Source: Lepidodermella squamata
Lineage: Eukaryota > Gastrotricha
Direction of reading: 5' to 3'
Length of the DNA: 64,000 nt
Assembly (NCBI GenBank): GCA_047495785.1
Contig: JBLDXI010000026.1
Location: 186,001-250,000, forward strand
Below are positions 10,675 to 21,324 of the stretch, piece by piece. The position numbers and the translations under genes are program-made. Below the pieces are notes generated by a model. The model saw nothing but the letters and a program-made list of their open reading frames with translations, was not told the DNA's origin and ran no database searches. How positions within the stretch are numbered: the stretch's first letter is position 1; each line of letters begins with the position of its first letter.

Positions 10675-11255
10675 GGTAATTTGCTTGTATTTACCTGCAG
10701 CTTATACGTTTGATTCAATAAAATGCGTACAAATTCACTTCAAGTAGGGCAAATATAACGTCCAGCCACACCGGCAGAATCGCCGTCACATGTCACCACT
10801 GTGTAGGTGGAGAGCAGAGGGCAACACGTTTTTTGCACCATAAAGAATACTTTTTTTCTCATATATCAGGTGTTTGGCTATACCTTGTTACGTTGTAATT
10901 GCCTTGTTGTCGTAAACTACGGCAGACATCCCTTCAAGAGCGATAAGAGCATCCACGTTTTCTTGTGATCATGTTTTAAAACATTGCTGACCTACGGCGA
11001 GGTCAACCTAAAGGGGTGCTGAAGTAATAAAAGGGGTAAATAAGGGGTAATAAAAAAAGAAATTCGGAAAATGTCGATCCTGAATCCATACCGACAACCA
11101 ATAATTCGTTAGGAAAAATAAATCTTGAGAAAAGTGCTGATTTTTAATGTTATCTTTCCAGGTGTCATCCAAAATTATCTTATCGCAAAAAACCGTAAAA
11201 AAACTACTTGAGAATGAGCGTAGTCTGAAACGAGTGTTTTTTTTATTATCAAAAA
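10675..11255. other. Divergent intergenic stretch
   Basis: Lies between the starts of the carrier gene (-) and AMP deaminase (+), so promoters of both may sit here. No conserved element, RNA gene or repeat was recognised. Confidence 0.4.
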
Positions 11256-13649
11256 ATGGAGAATTCTTTTAGATTTCCTAGTTACCCAGTCGACGGCGAT
11301 GGACAAACGAGTGCATTTTCACATAGCGATGCGTAATTTATTCTTTTATTCTGTCAAGCAAGTCGGTGTCAACAACTTATTTTCAGTGATACAACGGCAG
11401 AAAGAAGCGGGAGTGTGACGATTATGCCTGAAATGGAAGATTTCGGATGGCCGAAAGATTCTCAACTCATGCCGCCAACCCACTTTTACCGCATCAAAAT
11501 CGTCGACGATGCTAATGGGCGAGAATCAGACGATACCGCTGATTTAGTCACCCCGGATTTGTGCCAAATGCTTGAAATGCGCCAATTTTACATGCAACAG
11601 GCTTTCCAATCTTTTTGCCCGACAGCAACCCGGTTTCTTGAGGCTATAAACAACCGTCAAGAATTCGAGCTTGCCGCAATGATTGAAGAATCGGAACATG
11701 ATCGATCGAGAAGCCAGACTCTTAATGATTTGATGGAGGAAATGTCACTAGAAGTTTCGGCCCATTCGTCGCTGAGCGCGTATGACGGCGAAAGCGTTTT
11801 CACGCCCGAAAAAGTTGCGATGAATTTTCGCTTTGAAAATGGTGTAGCTAAGGTTTTCACCGAGGGTGAAACTGAACCCATGCCGTGGCCACATCTCGAT
11901 ATCAAAAGTTTCACGGAGAATTTTACGAAAATAATTGCTCTAGCAGCGAATCACGAGGTAAAAAAACTATTTTTAAATTGATTAAGGAGGATTTTTTTCA
12001 TCATTTTTTGTAATTTTCTGCTGAAAAGGTGAAAACTTTCTGCACCCGTCGATTGAACTTGTTGGAGCAAAAATTCAAGCGCCACTGTCAGTTGAATTTT
12101 ATGAACGAAGCTGCCGAGCAGAAACGTGTTCCGCATCGCGATTTCTACAACGTTCACAAGGTCGATACGCATATCCACGCCGCTTCGGTCATGCACCAGA
12201 AGCACATGCTGAGGTTCATGCGAGACAAGTGCAAGTTGCGCGGTGATGACATTGTGTACCAGAAAAACGGCGTGCCGATGACACTGCGCGAAGTTTTCGC
12301 GTCGCTCAATTTAACGCCCCACGACTTGAACATCGACTCGCTTGATATGCGAACTGATCGAAACACGTTCCAGCGGTTTGATGTCTTCAATTCAAAGTAC
12401 AACCCTGTTGGCTCGAGTGTTTTGCGAGATATTTTCATGAAAACCGACAACTTTATCAACGGGCGGTATTTCGCCGAGTTGATTCGCGAGGTTTTGGAAG
12501 ATCTCGACGATGCCAAGTACCAGCACATCGAGCCGAGGCTATCGATTTACGGTCGATCGCCTCACGAGTGGGACAGTTTGGCGAAATGGGCCGTTAAACA
12601 CAAAATGCAATCGCCTCATCTGCGTTGGATGATCCAAATTCCTCGACTCTTGTAAATCCATCTTAAAATTTCAAATTATCGATAAATTGAATTATATTTT
12701 AGTGACGTGTATTTTGCAAATCGAACTCTGAAAAATTTCCAGCAATTTATCGACAATATTTTTGGGCCTATTTTTGAGGCAACCATCGAGCCCCAAAGCC
12801 ATCCGGAACTATTCACATTTCTTCAATATGTAGGTCCTATTGAAATTATTTTTTAAAAAAATTCAAAATTTTGTTTAGCTTTCCGGCTTCGACTCGGTTG
12901 ATGATGAGAGTAAGCCAGAGTACAGCACGCTTGAAGTTGCGTCTGGCATCTTACCTGAGGAGTGGAATTTCGGCGAAAGTCCGCCCTATGCCTACTACTT
13001 GTTCTACACATATGCAAATATTGTTGTCCTGAATCGGCTTCGAAAATATCGCGGCCTTAACACATTCACATTTCGGCCACATTGCGGCGAAGCTGGTAAC
13101 TGGAACCATCTTATCGCCGGCTTTTTATTGGCTGATAACATCAATCACGGCCTTCAGTTGAAGAGCTCCCCCGTCATGCAATATTTGTTTTATCTAACTC
13201 AGATCGGAATTTCGATGTCACCCCTATCGAATAATGGGCTATTTCGAGCCTATCACCGCAACCCCTTCCCTGAGTATTTTGCCCGGGGTCTGCCTGTTAC
13301 GCTGACCACGGACGATCCGACTCAGTTTCATTTAACAAGGGAGCCGTTGATAGAGGAATACAGTGTCGCTGCGATAATGTGGAAATTAACTTCGTGTGAT
13401 TTGTCGGAAATTGCGAGAAATTCAGTGCTCATTTCGCGATTTCCCGACGATGTGAAACGCGCGTGGATTGGGTCGAATTACCAGCGTGAAGGCTGTGCGG
13501 GTAATAACATAACGAAAACCAACCTGCCGAACATTCGAGTGGCTTTTCGACATGAAACCCTAGTCGAGGAGCTGAATTTCCTATTCAACTGCATCTTTAA
13601 GAAAGATCGGGCCGAGTTAAAAAATGACCCATCGAACGTACCCCAGTGA
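11256..13649 (+). CDS. AMPD: AMP deaminase, 5 exons, 722 aa
   Basis: Exons 11256-11332, 11387-11957, 12029-12651, 12703-12829 and 12879-13649; the four introns are 49-71 bp and GT-AG, and all phases agree. The enzyme deaminates AMP to IMP in the purine nucleotide cycle. Visible catalytic features: metal ligands H264 and H266 in KVDTHIHAAS, H534 in FRPHCGEAG, the SPLSNN motif near 581-585, and D611-D612 in LTTDDPTQFH. The C-terminal IGSNYQREG...NLPNIRVAFRHETL is typical. The first 200 residues form the poorly conserved regulatory N-terminus. Exon 1 (MENSFRFPSYPV...) is assigned because it is the only upstream frame that joins exon 2 in phase. A poly(A) signal lies near 13727. No damage is seen. 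Confidence 0.95.
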
Positions 13650-14096
13650 TTTCGAAAGTATTTGAATCAAGTCTTGAAGTATTTTGTCATCAATCTGATT
13701 ACGAAGACGAGAAAATAATCGGCTGAAAAATAAAACAAAAAAATGTCTTTTTTTCGTTACAATTTTATTCGAAGTATTTACTTATCACTCACAACCACGA
13801 TACAAAAGTTTATTATTAAATTCAATTCTGCTCAGACTAATAGGAAAATTTTTACAAATTTCTTCATCATCTCACAAGTTTCTTTCTGAGCATTTTTCAA
13901 AATCAGTCAGAATTTTCGACAGTTCTGGTACCATCATCGCTTTTTCATTAGAATCGGGAAGTAATTACAGCGATTTTCAATCGCTAGCGAGAAAAAAAGT
14001 CGAATGATTTTCGTCAACTCGAACAGTCAGATCGCCGATCGATTTATCGACCACAGCCAGGTTTTCTTTTGATTCAACACCAGGTATAACAGTGAA
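13650..14096. other. Intergenic stretch up to the LTR
   Basis: 3' flank of AMP deaminase with AATAAAAC near 13727. Nothing else recognised. The five bases 14092-14096 (GTGAA) adjoin the LTR and may be a target-site duplication. Confidence 0.4.
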
Positions 14097-14498
14097 TGTA
14101 GCGCGTGTCGAGCGGAATAAGAACAACTGTTTGCTTTAATAACTGGTTTATTGGTTAGGCCCGTATAACATAAAACAACCTAGTTTATAGTAATATAATG
14201 TTAATTAAAAGCAGGTTGACTAATAGGCTTAAACAGAGATAATCGATAAAGACGACAAGCATGAGTTCAGGCATTTGGTTGATAGTATTATTCGGTGGCG
14301 GAACAGTCGGCTTAAATAGCCACCTTTTGCGATTGTTGCGAAGGACTATATTGTCACAAAGGTTTTACGGCGCCCAGGCGCAAACATAGCTAGCGCGCGA
14401 TGCGTAGATCGCGTGCTGTAATAATAATAATAATAAATTATAATATTTTCATTTTAATCATTTTCATTTCGATAAATCACATCGACTTGCGCCCTACA
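14097..14498 (-). mobile_element. LTR of a Ty3/gypsy-like retrotransposon (3' LTR)
   Basis: The 402-bp segment begins TGTAG and ends CTACA, the TG...CA termini expected of an LTR. Read on the minus strand it starts TGTAGGGCGC and contains a TATA-like CTATTTAAG (plus 14309-14321) followed by AATAAA (plus 14147-14152), in the U3-R-U5 order. A purine-rich tract lies directly upstream on that strand. No second full LTR is present in the window, so the element is truncated or rearranged. Confidence 0.75.
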
Positions 14499-14520
14499 TC
14501 ACCCCCTCCTTTTCAAAAAG
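14499..14520 (-). other. Polypurine tract of the LTR element
   Basis: On the minus strand this reads CTTTTTGAAAAGGAGGGGGT, immediately 5' of the LTR start. This is the usual place and composition of the plus-strand primer of an LTR retrotransposon. Confidence 0.7.
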
Positions 14521-15716
14521 AGTGGTGGTCATAAAATCAGGCGCTAAAATTGAAATGTATAATACGTTGAATTACTTGTGATTAGTCAGACAGTGAAATT
14601 AGAGATATCGGGATTATCATCGATTGAAATTGAAATATTTGCATTGCATAATGTATAACGTAAAATATCAACGACCGGTGGACTTGAACTCATTGTTCTG
14701 CCACATTCTAAGGTTGTTTCGAAAAAAATCAGGTGATTATAAGTGTAAATATATATAGATCAATGCTGAATCAGATGAATTGTTGAAATGCCGAAGTCTG
14801 TACGCGAAACGCGATACGTTATCGACAAATTGTAGCAACTCAGCATAGTAGCGACCTAGCATGGTAGCGGGCAGTTTGATGTCGGGGCTGTACGCGAACC
14901 GCGATACATGGACATGAGCAACAACCTGGCAACACATAATAGCAGGCCAGTTTGATGCGGCGTGTTGTTTTCGTAGGTAACCGCTGCGCTCGTGGCAGTA
15001 AGGCAAGAACCAGATAGCGAGCCCGGGTCGGCGAATCTTGGTCGGCAAGATGACGGAAGGATGTTGGAGAGGATTGTGCATTGCCGCATGAAGGACCAAC
15101 GGGGAATAATTATGAAATCGACATTATTCAAATCAAAGCCAACATAATTTTGAGTTAATTCAAAAAAAAATTTGCGGAAAAAAAAAATAAACAGTTTTAG
15201 GAAAACTTCGCCGTCTCGACGCTTTGCTCGAGTTACCGAGTAAAGTAAAAGTTCAGGCTCGATGTCTCAATAATCGTGAGGCGTTCGGCTGAAATATATC
15301 AAGCGAGTGTCATATTCGACTGAGCACTGAGCAAAATATTCACTGAGCGAAAAAATTGAAATTCCTGTTGACTTGGTCCATGGTGCAAAATTCTAGGCTC
15401 CATACCACAGGATTGAAAGCTAGTGATGGGAAGGCAAATCGACAAGAGTGCTAATAACGTTTGAGCAACTTCTGAAAATCGACGAGGCTCACTGCTTGTG
15501 CGAAAAAGATTTACGCACAAAGCCAATTTGTTGAGAGTTGCAATAATTTCCTGGAAAATTTGAGTTCCTGAAAAAAACGTGCAAACATTGTACTACGCAC
15601 GGGAAAAATTGAATGGCAGGCAAAGCGAGAATTTACTATTAAAAGTGAATGGGAAAAATTAGGCACGTGCGTCGAAAAATTTACGCACGAAAAATGTGAA
15701 TCAATAAGCGTGATTC
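14521..15716 (-). mobile_element. Internal, non-coding-looking part of the LTR element
   Basis: No sustained coding frame. A word of about 20 bp (TGTACGCGAA-CGCGATAC) occurs twice, at 14799-14818 and 14890-14909. Probably decayed 3' internal sequence between the proline-rich ORF and the polypurine tract. Confidence 0.4.
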
Positions 15717-16460
15717 TTATAGCTCTTCGTCACTTGAGGGCGATGGGCTAAGTTTTTGCTTGAGCCCTTCGACCTGCTTAACCAGCCAAGTTCCTGCGGC
15801 ACCTAACGCTTTGACTGAGAGCATTCCTGAGTGGACTTGCGCTGCGGTTTCCTGAGCTTTCAGGCTAGGTTTAACTTGCCTTAGAGGCCTACCGTCGGCG
15901 CGAGTGCGGGCAGTGTGTACATGTGGTGTGTCGGTGGAGGATCCGGGTACAGGGTCGCCTCGCTGCATCTGTGCGGGGGTGGTTTCGATGACTTCGAGCG
16001 GCGGAGGGTCGTCGCTGACGTCGGTTTGCGGCGAGGGCGCGGCTGGCTCAGCTGCCATGAAGACTGGGTCGTTCAAAGGTTCTGGCTCTGGCTCCGGCAC
16101 TGGCACTGGCACTGGCGCTGGCACTGGCGCTGGCACTGGCGCTGGCACTGGCGCTGGCACTGGCGAGGCTCCAGGGGTGCTCAGATTGCTTGAGGAGCGG
16201 CGGCGCCTGTGACGAGACGCTGCGTCGGAAAGGCTTGATTCGGAGCTTTGCGTTGAATTGCTGGAAGTTGTCAGGGTTGAGCTTGCGACGGAATTCGATC
16301 GCGATCGTTCTAGACTGGTTTCTTCGAGGTCGGGAAGTTGCGATGGCTCATTCGTCGATTCCTGTAGCGGTTCGTTTTGGGGCCATGGAAAAATTGCTTT
16401 CTTCCATGTTTTGAACTTGCGTAACCGAACACGGAGTGTGTGTCGGCCATGGTGGCTCAA
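15717..16460 (-). CDS. Proline-rich ORF, probable retroelement remnant
   Basis: A 247-codon open frame whose first codon is TTG; it has no ATG at its start and is preceded in frame by TAA, so it is probably the remains of a longer ORF. Composition is low: an Arg-rich start, a Ser/Thr-rich middle, about ten Pro-Val-Pro-Ala units, then Pro-Glu repeats, and a Lys/Ser tail ending SPSSDEEL. I recognise no enzyme motif. It lies between the LTR/polypurine tract and a tRNA-like sequence, in the same orientation as the LTR. It may be a gag-like or post-integrase tail of that element. The mirror frames on the plus strand (Gly-Thr repeats) are treated as shadows. Confidence 0.4.
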   Translation of the reverse strand: MSHHGRHTLRVRLRKFKTWKKAIFPWPQNEPLQESTNEPSQLPDLEETSLERSRSNSVASSTLTTSSNSTQSSESSLSDAASRHRRRRSSSNLSTPGASPVPAPVPAPVPAPVPAPVPVPVPEPEPEPLNDPVFMAAEPAAPSPQTDVSDDPPPLEVIETTPAQMQRGDPVPGSSTDTPHVHTARTRADGRPLRQVKPSLKAQETAAQVHSGMLSVKALGAAGTWLVKQVEGLKQKLSPSPSSDEEL

Positions 16461-16518
16461 AGGTTAGAGCCGTGCCTTCTCAGAAAGGCAGCCCGGGTTC
16501 AATCCCCGGGTACGACAC
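16440..16518 (+). tRNA. tRNA-like sequence, probably not a standard functional tRNA
   Basis: It has a good A box (TGGCTCAAAGG, with GCTC/GAGC D-stem), a good B box (GGTTCAATCC) inside a perfect CCGGG/CCCGG T-stem, and GTGTCG at the 5' end pairing with CGACAC at the 3' end. The anticodon arm TGCCT/AGGCA has an eight-base loop, and there are extra bases between the acceptor and D arms and after the T arm (79 nt in all). This makes a tRNA-derived element or pseudogene likelier than an active tRNA. It lies at the far end of the LTR element, where a primer-binding site would be expected. Confidence 0.5.
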
Positions 16519-16703
16519 TTTTCGAGCACTCGTGTAGCGCGTTACAGTGAAGTAGTCCGGTTTCGGACTGGGGATTTTCTGAACAAAATCTACGGAAATA
16601 AAAAAATGTTTTTTATAAACTTGACATAAAGACAAAAAACATGATGATTTTTCTGCCAACTTCCCCCACGTCTTACGCCTTTTACGTTTTATTTCTCCCG
16701 CAG

Positions 16704-18153
16704 CTGTTCGCGATATCAGATCCGAACTTGCTGATCTCAGGTCTCTGCTAAGGCAACTTCAGGTGCTGAATGCTACAGCTGGACTCGGTGCTCATCTCGG
16801 CCTGATGCAACAAGGCAGCGGCCGAAATGCTGCGAAAAATGATTTTTAAAATAAGAGGAGTGTGATCGAAAAAGTAGATCGAATAATTCGGGTGGAGCTT
16901 CCACATGTGCCGGGAATGGAAATTCGAAGATACTAAAACATTTTGCTCAGCAGGAGGAAGATGATAATGAAGAAAACTGCCAAGAGATCCCCAAGTCTGA
17001 GCAACATACTCCTGTTCAAAAAAGAACTATGGCCTGAGTTTCCTCAGTGCCTAAATCGTTCTTACGATTCGGTTAATCAATCGAAAATTATTGCGATGGC
17101 CGATAAAGACTATGAGGCTGCAGTGGGTATCGTCAAAACATGGCCACACGTTTGAGCTTTTACAGTGAAAAGATTGTCTAGCCTGAGAAATAAAATGAGA
17201 GATGTGCTATTCGATAAATTCTTAAGCAATTATTGCCAATAAAATTTACAATTATTCCAAATTGCTAAAGGGAATTTTGAGGTGAGTAAGATGAAAGTAG
17301 CTTTATCTTTTAAATTCGATTCGATAGCGAAGAGGGCGAATTCGAGTTGAGTAGATCTCAATAGTTCAGTAGAGTTTAATTTCGTCTGACTTGTCTGGCT
17401 ACGACTCAGAAAATTTTTATGTATACCAGGGTAATCCGGAATCTTTCACCATCAGTCAATGCGTAAAAAGTTTGACATGATGGAAATTTACAAATTACCG
17501 ATTATTGATATTATTTTTGTTTACTTCAGGTGCACGATCTTCTCGGTATCTTTCCAGTATTAATAGTGCTGCGCGTAGAGGGTTAACTGGGCCGTTGAGC
17601 CGTAAAACCAGGGTATTAGGGTATCTTTTAGGATATAGAGTTGATCGTTTTCAAGTTTTTAACCATCGAAACATCCCTGACTGTTTATTAATTTGCTGTA
17701 TTTTGCTATCCAGTGATCTGCCTGAAACTGCGAAGACTTCAAAATCTGCTGACAGGTAGACCTGAAATATGCTCCAATGACAATTCTCGATTGCATAACA
17801 GTATTTCTATCACTAGGCCGGTTGAATCGAAGTCACGGCGCAAGGTTGACGTCGAATCAGTGCAAGCTGCCCCGCTTGCAAAAATACGTCGCGGAGAGCC
17901 CGGAACATCGCAGGCGGCTGAATTGGAGGAAGGTTCGAACGATGATCCATCCAACTTTTGTGGTGTCTGCCAAATCAAGTGGCTAGGCTGGCCAGCGCAA
18001 AAAGCTTTTCCCAAGTGGGGTCGCTGCCCTGCCTGCAACATATGGTTCTGTGGCGAATGTTTTCCGGAAGGTTCTGGCAAATGCCCAAAATGCCCCTACA
18101 ACGCCACGAAAGTCTCACAATGCCCAAAGCGTAAGAAGTCTCTCCGAAAGTGA
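16704..18153 (+). CDS. Small-exon gene ending in a four-CxxC zinc domain (5' partial)
   Basis: A chain of short segments joins in frame: 16704-16762, 16951-17013, 17048-17126, 17530-17620, 17714-17755 and 17802-18153. All junctions are GT-AG and phases agree; one intron is only 34 bp and another 46 bp. The product (about 228 aa, start not found) has a coiled-coil-like start (VRDIRSELADLRSLLRQLQ), an acidic stretch (QEEDDNEE), a Ser/Arg-rich middle, and a C-terminal domain with four CxxC pairs (CGVC, CPAC, CGEC, CPKC). That domain would bind two zinc ions in RING- or ribbon-like fashion. A basic tail KRKKSLRK ends it. Function unknown. It lies between an LTR remnant and a broken MULE, so a transposon-encoded protein is a serious alternative. 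Confidence 0.45.
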
Positions 18154-18539
18154 CTGATGTCTGTCAATACACTCATGAGCTGACTCATATGTCTTCTTGT
18201 TTTCATTGGTTCACAGTCAGCCTTTGATTGGTCAAAAATTGTGCAAATAATAATGAACGTGAAGTATACTTATACTGTTGTTGTGCCTGCTATCAAAGTG
18301 TGTAACATTTCCGATAGCATCAAAAATGAAATATGTATCCAAGAAATACGAATTTGTTCGATTATTATCGCGATTATTTGACGTCTTAATGGCTAATCCT
18401 TCATTTCACTTGTATGGGCATTGCGGCATTGCGCTGGGCATTGCGCTGGGCATTGCGCACACAGCAAAACGATGATGATTGCGCACAACGATTCTCGAGG
18501 TGGGTTTGCGCAAATAAACATTAAATACTCATTGAGATA
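18154..18539. other. Intergenic stretch with a short tandem repeat
   Basis: Near 18415-18460 a word of the form GGGCATTGCGCT repeats three times in imperfect tandem. Nothing else recognised. Confidence 0.35.
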
Positions 18540-19044
18540 ATCCACCCTCACTTCGTTGGCTGTTTGTTCCACTTCAAACAAGCTGTCATCCGGTGGATTC
18601 AGCAAAACGGTCTCATTGCGAACTACCTCGACAAAAACTCGTCGTTGCGTCAGTTGGCTAAGCGACTCATGGCGCTGCCTTTGGTGCCTACTCGTAAGGT
18701 GGCTAATGCGTTTCAGCTGATCAAACAGTCGGTACCAGCCCAAGATCGCGATCGTTGGTCTCGCTTCCTGGCCTACTTCGAGAGACAGTGGTTTACCACG
18801 GTCAAGCCAACTTACTGGAATGTCTCCGCTGAAGAAATGCGCCCTGACAACCACGTCGAAGGCTGAAACAACAAGATGGATCGGCTGGCTAGGAACATCC
18901 ACCTCAACATCTGGCGCTTCATTGCTGAAAGCCCGCGACAGAGCACAGCCGCCGGTCAATCGCCATGTTGAGCGGGCAACTTCGAACATCAAGGTCCTGC
19001 ATTCGCGTTACGAGACAGGCGAAATAGCTTTATTTATCCGCTAA
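18540..19044 (+). pseudogene. MULE-type transposase fragment, broken
   Basis: The frame PHFVGCLFHFKQAVIRW, then LAKRLMALPLVPTRKVANAF, RFLAYFERQWF and YWNVSAEEMRPDNHVEG, has the C-terminal layout of animal MULE-like transposases (FHF-QA, a leucine-rich helix, the YFE-W segment, and N-x-VEGWN). The Trp codon expected after VEG is TGA at 18864-18866, and translation continues beyond it as NNKMDRLARNIHLNIW. A second break is a frameshift, after which RATSNIKVLHSRYETG (another frame, to 19044) continues the match. The upstream catalytic part is missing, so this is an inactive relic. Minus-strand frames over it are shadows. Confidence 0.6.
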
Positions 19045-20065
19045 TGCTTCGGTGATGCGAGGCCGGAAACGAGGGGCTCGCGTTCTTCCTTGCCCCGCTA
19101 TGACAGATCAGCATAGTATGAAGCAATTGGCATCAACGACGCTCTAAATGACAAGAAATGCCACTATTTCAAGGCCTTGGAGCCTACAGTTAGGTCAATT
19201 TACAATTACTTCTCGAAGTCTGCCGATAGGAAGAGTCGCTTTATGGAAATTGGGAAGGTTTTGGACGAGCCGACAATCGCAGTTAAGCGAATTCGTACTA
19301 TTCGCTGGCTCACGAGCGAGCACGTTTTTTAAATAAAAAATAAAAACAATATTACGGAAACAAATAGTGTTTTCTCAGTTATGCTTGGGTCTAATTTGTC
19401 TTCTATCCGCAAGTGTTCTTTTCCTTCCAGCTTCGCTTATACGATGATGACGATGGTAATCTAACTAGATAGGTAGTCGAATCGCGTGACTTCCACTCAA
19501 ATTCTACTACGACTGGCATTGGGTTCATGCGTTTCGAAAACTATACCAAAACAATGTGGGGTAGGGTTGCGTGTTGAAAGGTTCAAATTTGTTCGTTAAG
19601 TTGAAGTCGAAAGCGGTCAGCGGTCGGGTGAAACGGGAAACGAGCCTCATAAATATGACATTGACATGTTTCCAGCCTGATTGCCCACGAGTGATAAAAG
19701 CTTCAATCGTAATTATCTATTGTCGTCCATAAAATCGTCAGATACACCCTGACCTGGTAGAAGTTTTAAATAGCAGTACTGACGCTATCGAAATGCAATT
19801 ACCGAAAAGAGCGAAAGCCTGAGTCATGTCTCAAAAACCTTTTTAAAAGCAGAAGAATCTGAAATCCAAGCGACAAAACTCGATCCAACGGCGGTTAGGT
19901 TACAGAATAATGTTTCGCTAATGACAAGCCGAGACTTGAAATTTTCGAAACGCGAAACTAATTAACCAGGTCCTATGTCCTAGGTGTTCAGTTACATCAA
20001 TTACGGGTTCAGTTCCAAGCTAGGCTTAAAATCCCGATTTAAAACAAGATAAAATGAGGAACTAC
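19045..20065. other. Intergenic stretch, nothing recognised
   Basis: No coding frame with support, no hairpin and no RNA gene seen. Probably flank of the transposon relic and the ankyrin cluster. Confidence 0.35.
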
Positions 20066-20293
20066 TTACTTTAATTCAGCAACTCGACCAAATATTCCCA
20101 AACAGCCACTGCGGAGTTGCAGAAGGGTCGTTTCAATAAAATTGCGGATCATATTAAGGTGGCCCTTATCAGGAGCAATTTGGACAGCGGGCAAATTAGG
20201 GCTGTTTCGATCAGCGCCGAGGCTTTCGAGGAATTCAACAATTTCAAGGTTGCCGTGATAGCAGCAGGGCGCAAGCAAGGTTGTCCCAACGTT
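20066..20293 (-). pseudogene. Ankyrin-family fragment
   Basis: About 75 codons beginning in frame as NVGTTLLAPCCYHGNLEIVEF...GADRNSPN. They match the start of the two downstream ankyrin genes (ETLLYRAVFNGNLEMVV-LESYGADRNLP at 21325-22464). An in-frame TGA precedes it and the match fades after about 40 residues into unrelated sequence. No exon 1 equivalent was found. Best read as a truncated copy of exon 2 of that family. Confidence 0.65.
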
Positions 20294-21324
20294 TCAAATT
20301 GGCCATAATGTAAACTTGGTCGTGGGTTGAAGTTTCCAGGTCACCACTTTCAGGTCACGCTGAATTAAAGGCGAAAATATTAAACGCAGATTTAAAAAAG
20401 GTAAATCATGCTCTGGTTTCCCCACTTATTACGCAGTATATCGGTTAGTTTCTCGAGATTCTAACGCTGATCTCGAACTTGTGTCAATATTTCACGCCAA
20501 AACTATCTCTAGAAAAAAATAGGTGGGAATTTTCTGCCATACGTGGATCTTTTTGAAGCCAAACGAGCTGCAACTACTCCGGGCTTCGGGAATTATTCGG
20601 AAGGTTCAGGGCTTTTACCAGCTGGATACGATTTCAAAACAGGCTAAGGCTAGAAAGAGCAGCCGGTTCGTAAAAGAAGGTCAGGAATCGCTATTAGACT
20701 CACCAAATTACATAGAAAACGATAAATTGTGTCACATTCTTAAGCATCAAATTTCCGGTCTGAAAACAGGCCAAATCGAATGAACATTTGGGAATAGCAA
20801 TCACATTTTAAGAGATACTGGTATTGAACGAAGCGAAGAAATGACGCCTATTTTTGCATTATCCCTATTTCCTATATATAAATAAATAAATATATAAATA
20901 AATAAATATATAAATATATTTAAATAAATGATGTTATTCTGTTTAGCATCCCCCATTCCTACTCGCTTCGCTACAATATTACTGACAACAATTTGACAAA
21001 CCCCACTTTTCACGTCATTTTTCACCGAAAACTTTCACGCTTTCCGCCGTTTACTGAGAAAAATTAAAAAATCCGTCATTCTCCGCGTTTCACTTATGTC
21101 GTATACTATGTATAGGTATTGCAAAAAAGCGTAATCTCACCTCATCCAATAGGAAGGCACTTCTCAGCTCGCATTGAGACGTGTTGAAATCTTTAACATC
21201 ATAATAACAGCCGCTACTAAACAAAAAACACATTTTCAATCCTAAATTCAAAATTGAATTGTAAATTTTATTAAACATTAAAAAACAGTAACAACACGAG
21301 ATCGAGGAATCGGGGGTAACAGAA
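20294..21324. other. Intergenic stretch with an A/T microsatellite
   Basis: The stretch 20873-20930 is an irregular TAAA/TATA array. No gene recognised; flanks of the ankyrin gene that follows. Confidence 0.5.

Noticed and set aside
15904-16212. Plus-strand Gly-Thr-rich open frame
   Set aside because: It is the mirror of the Pro-Val-Pro-Ala repeats on the minus strand; low complexity, no start context and no domain.
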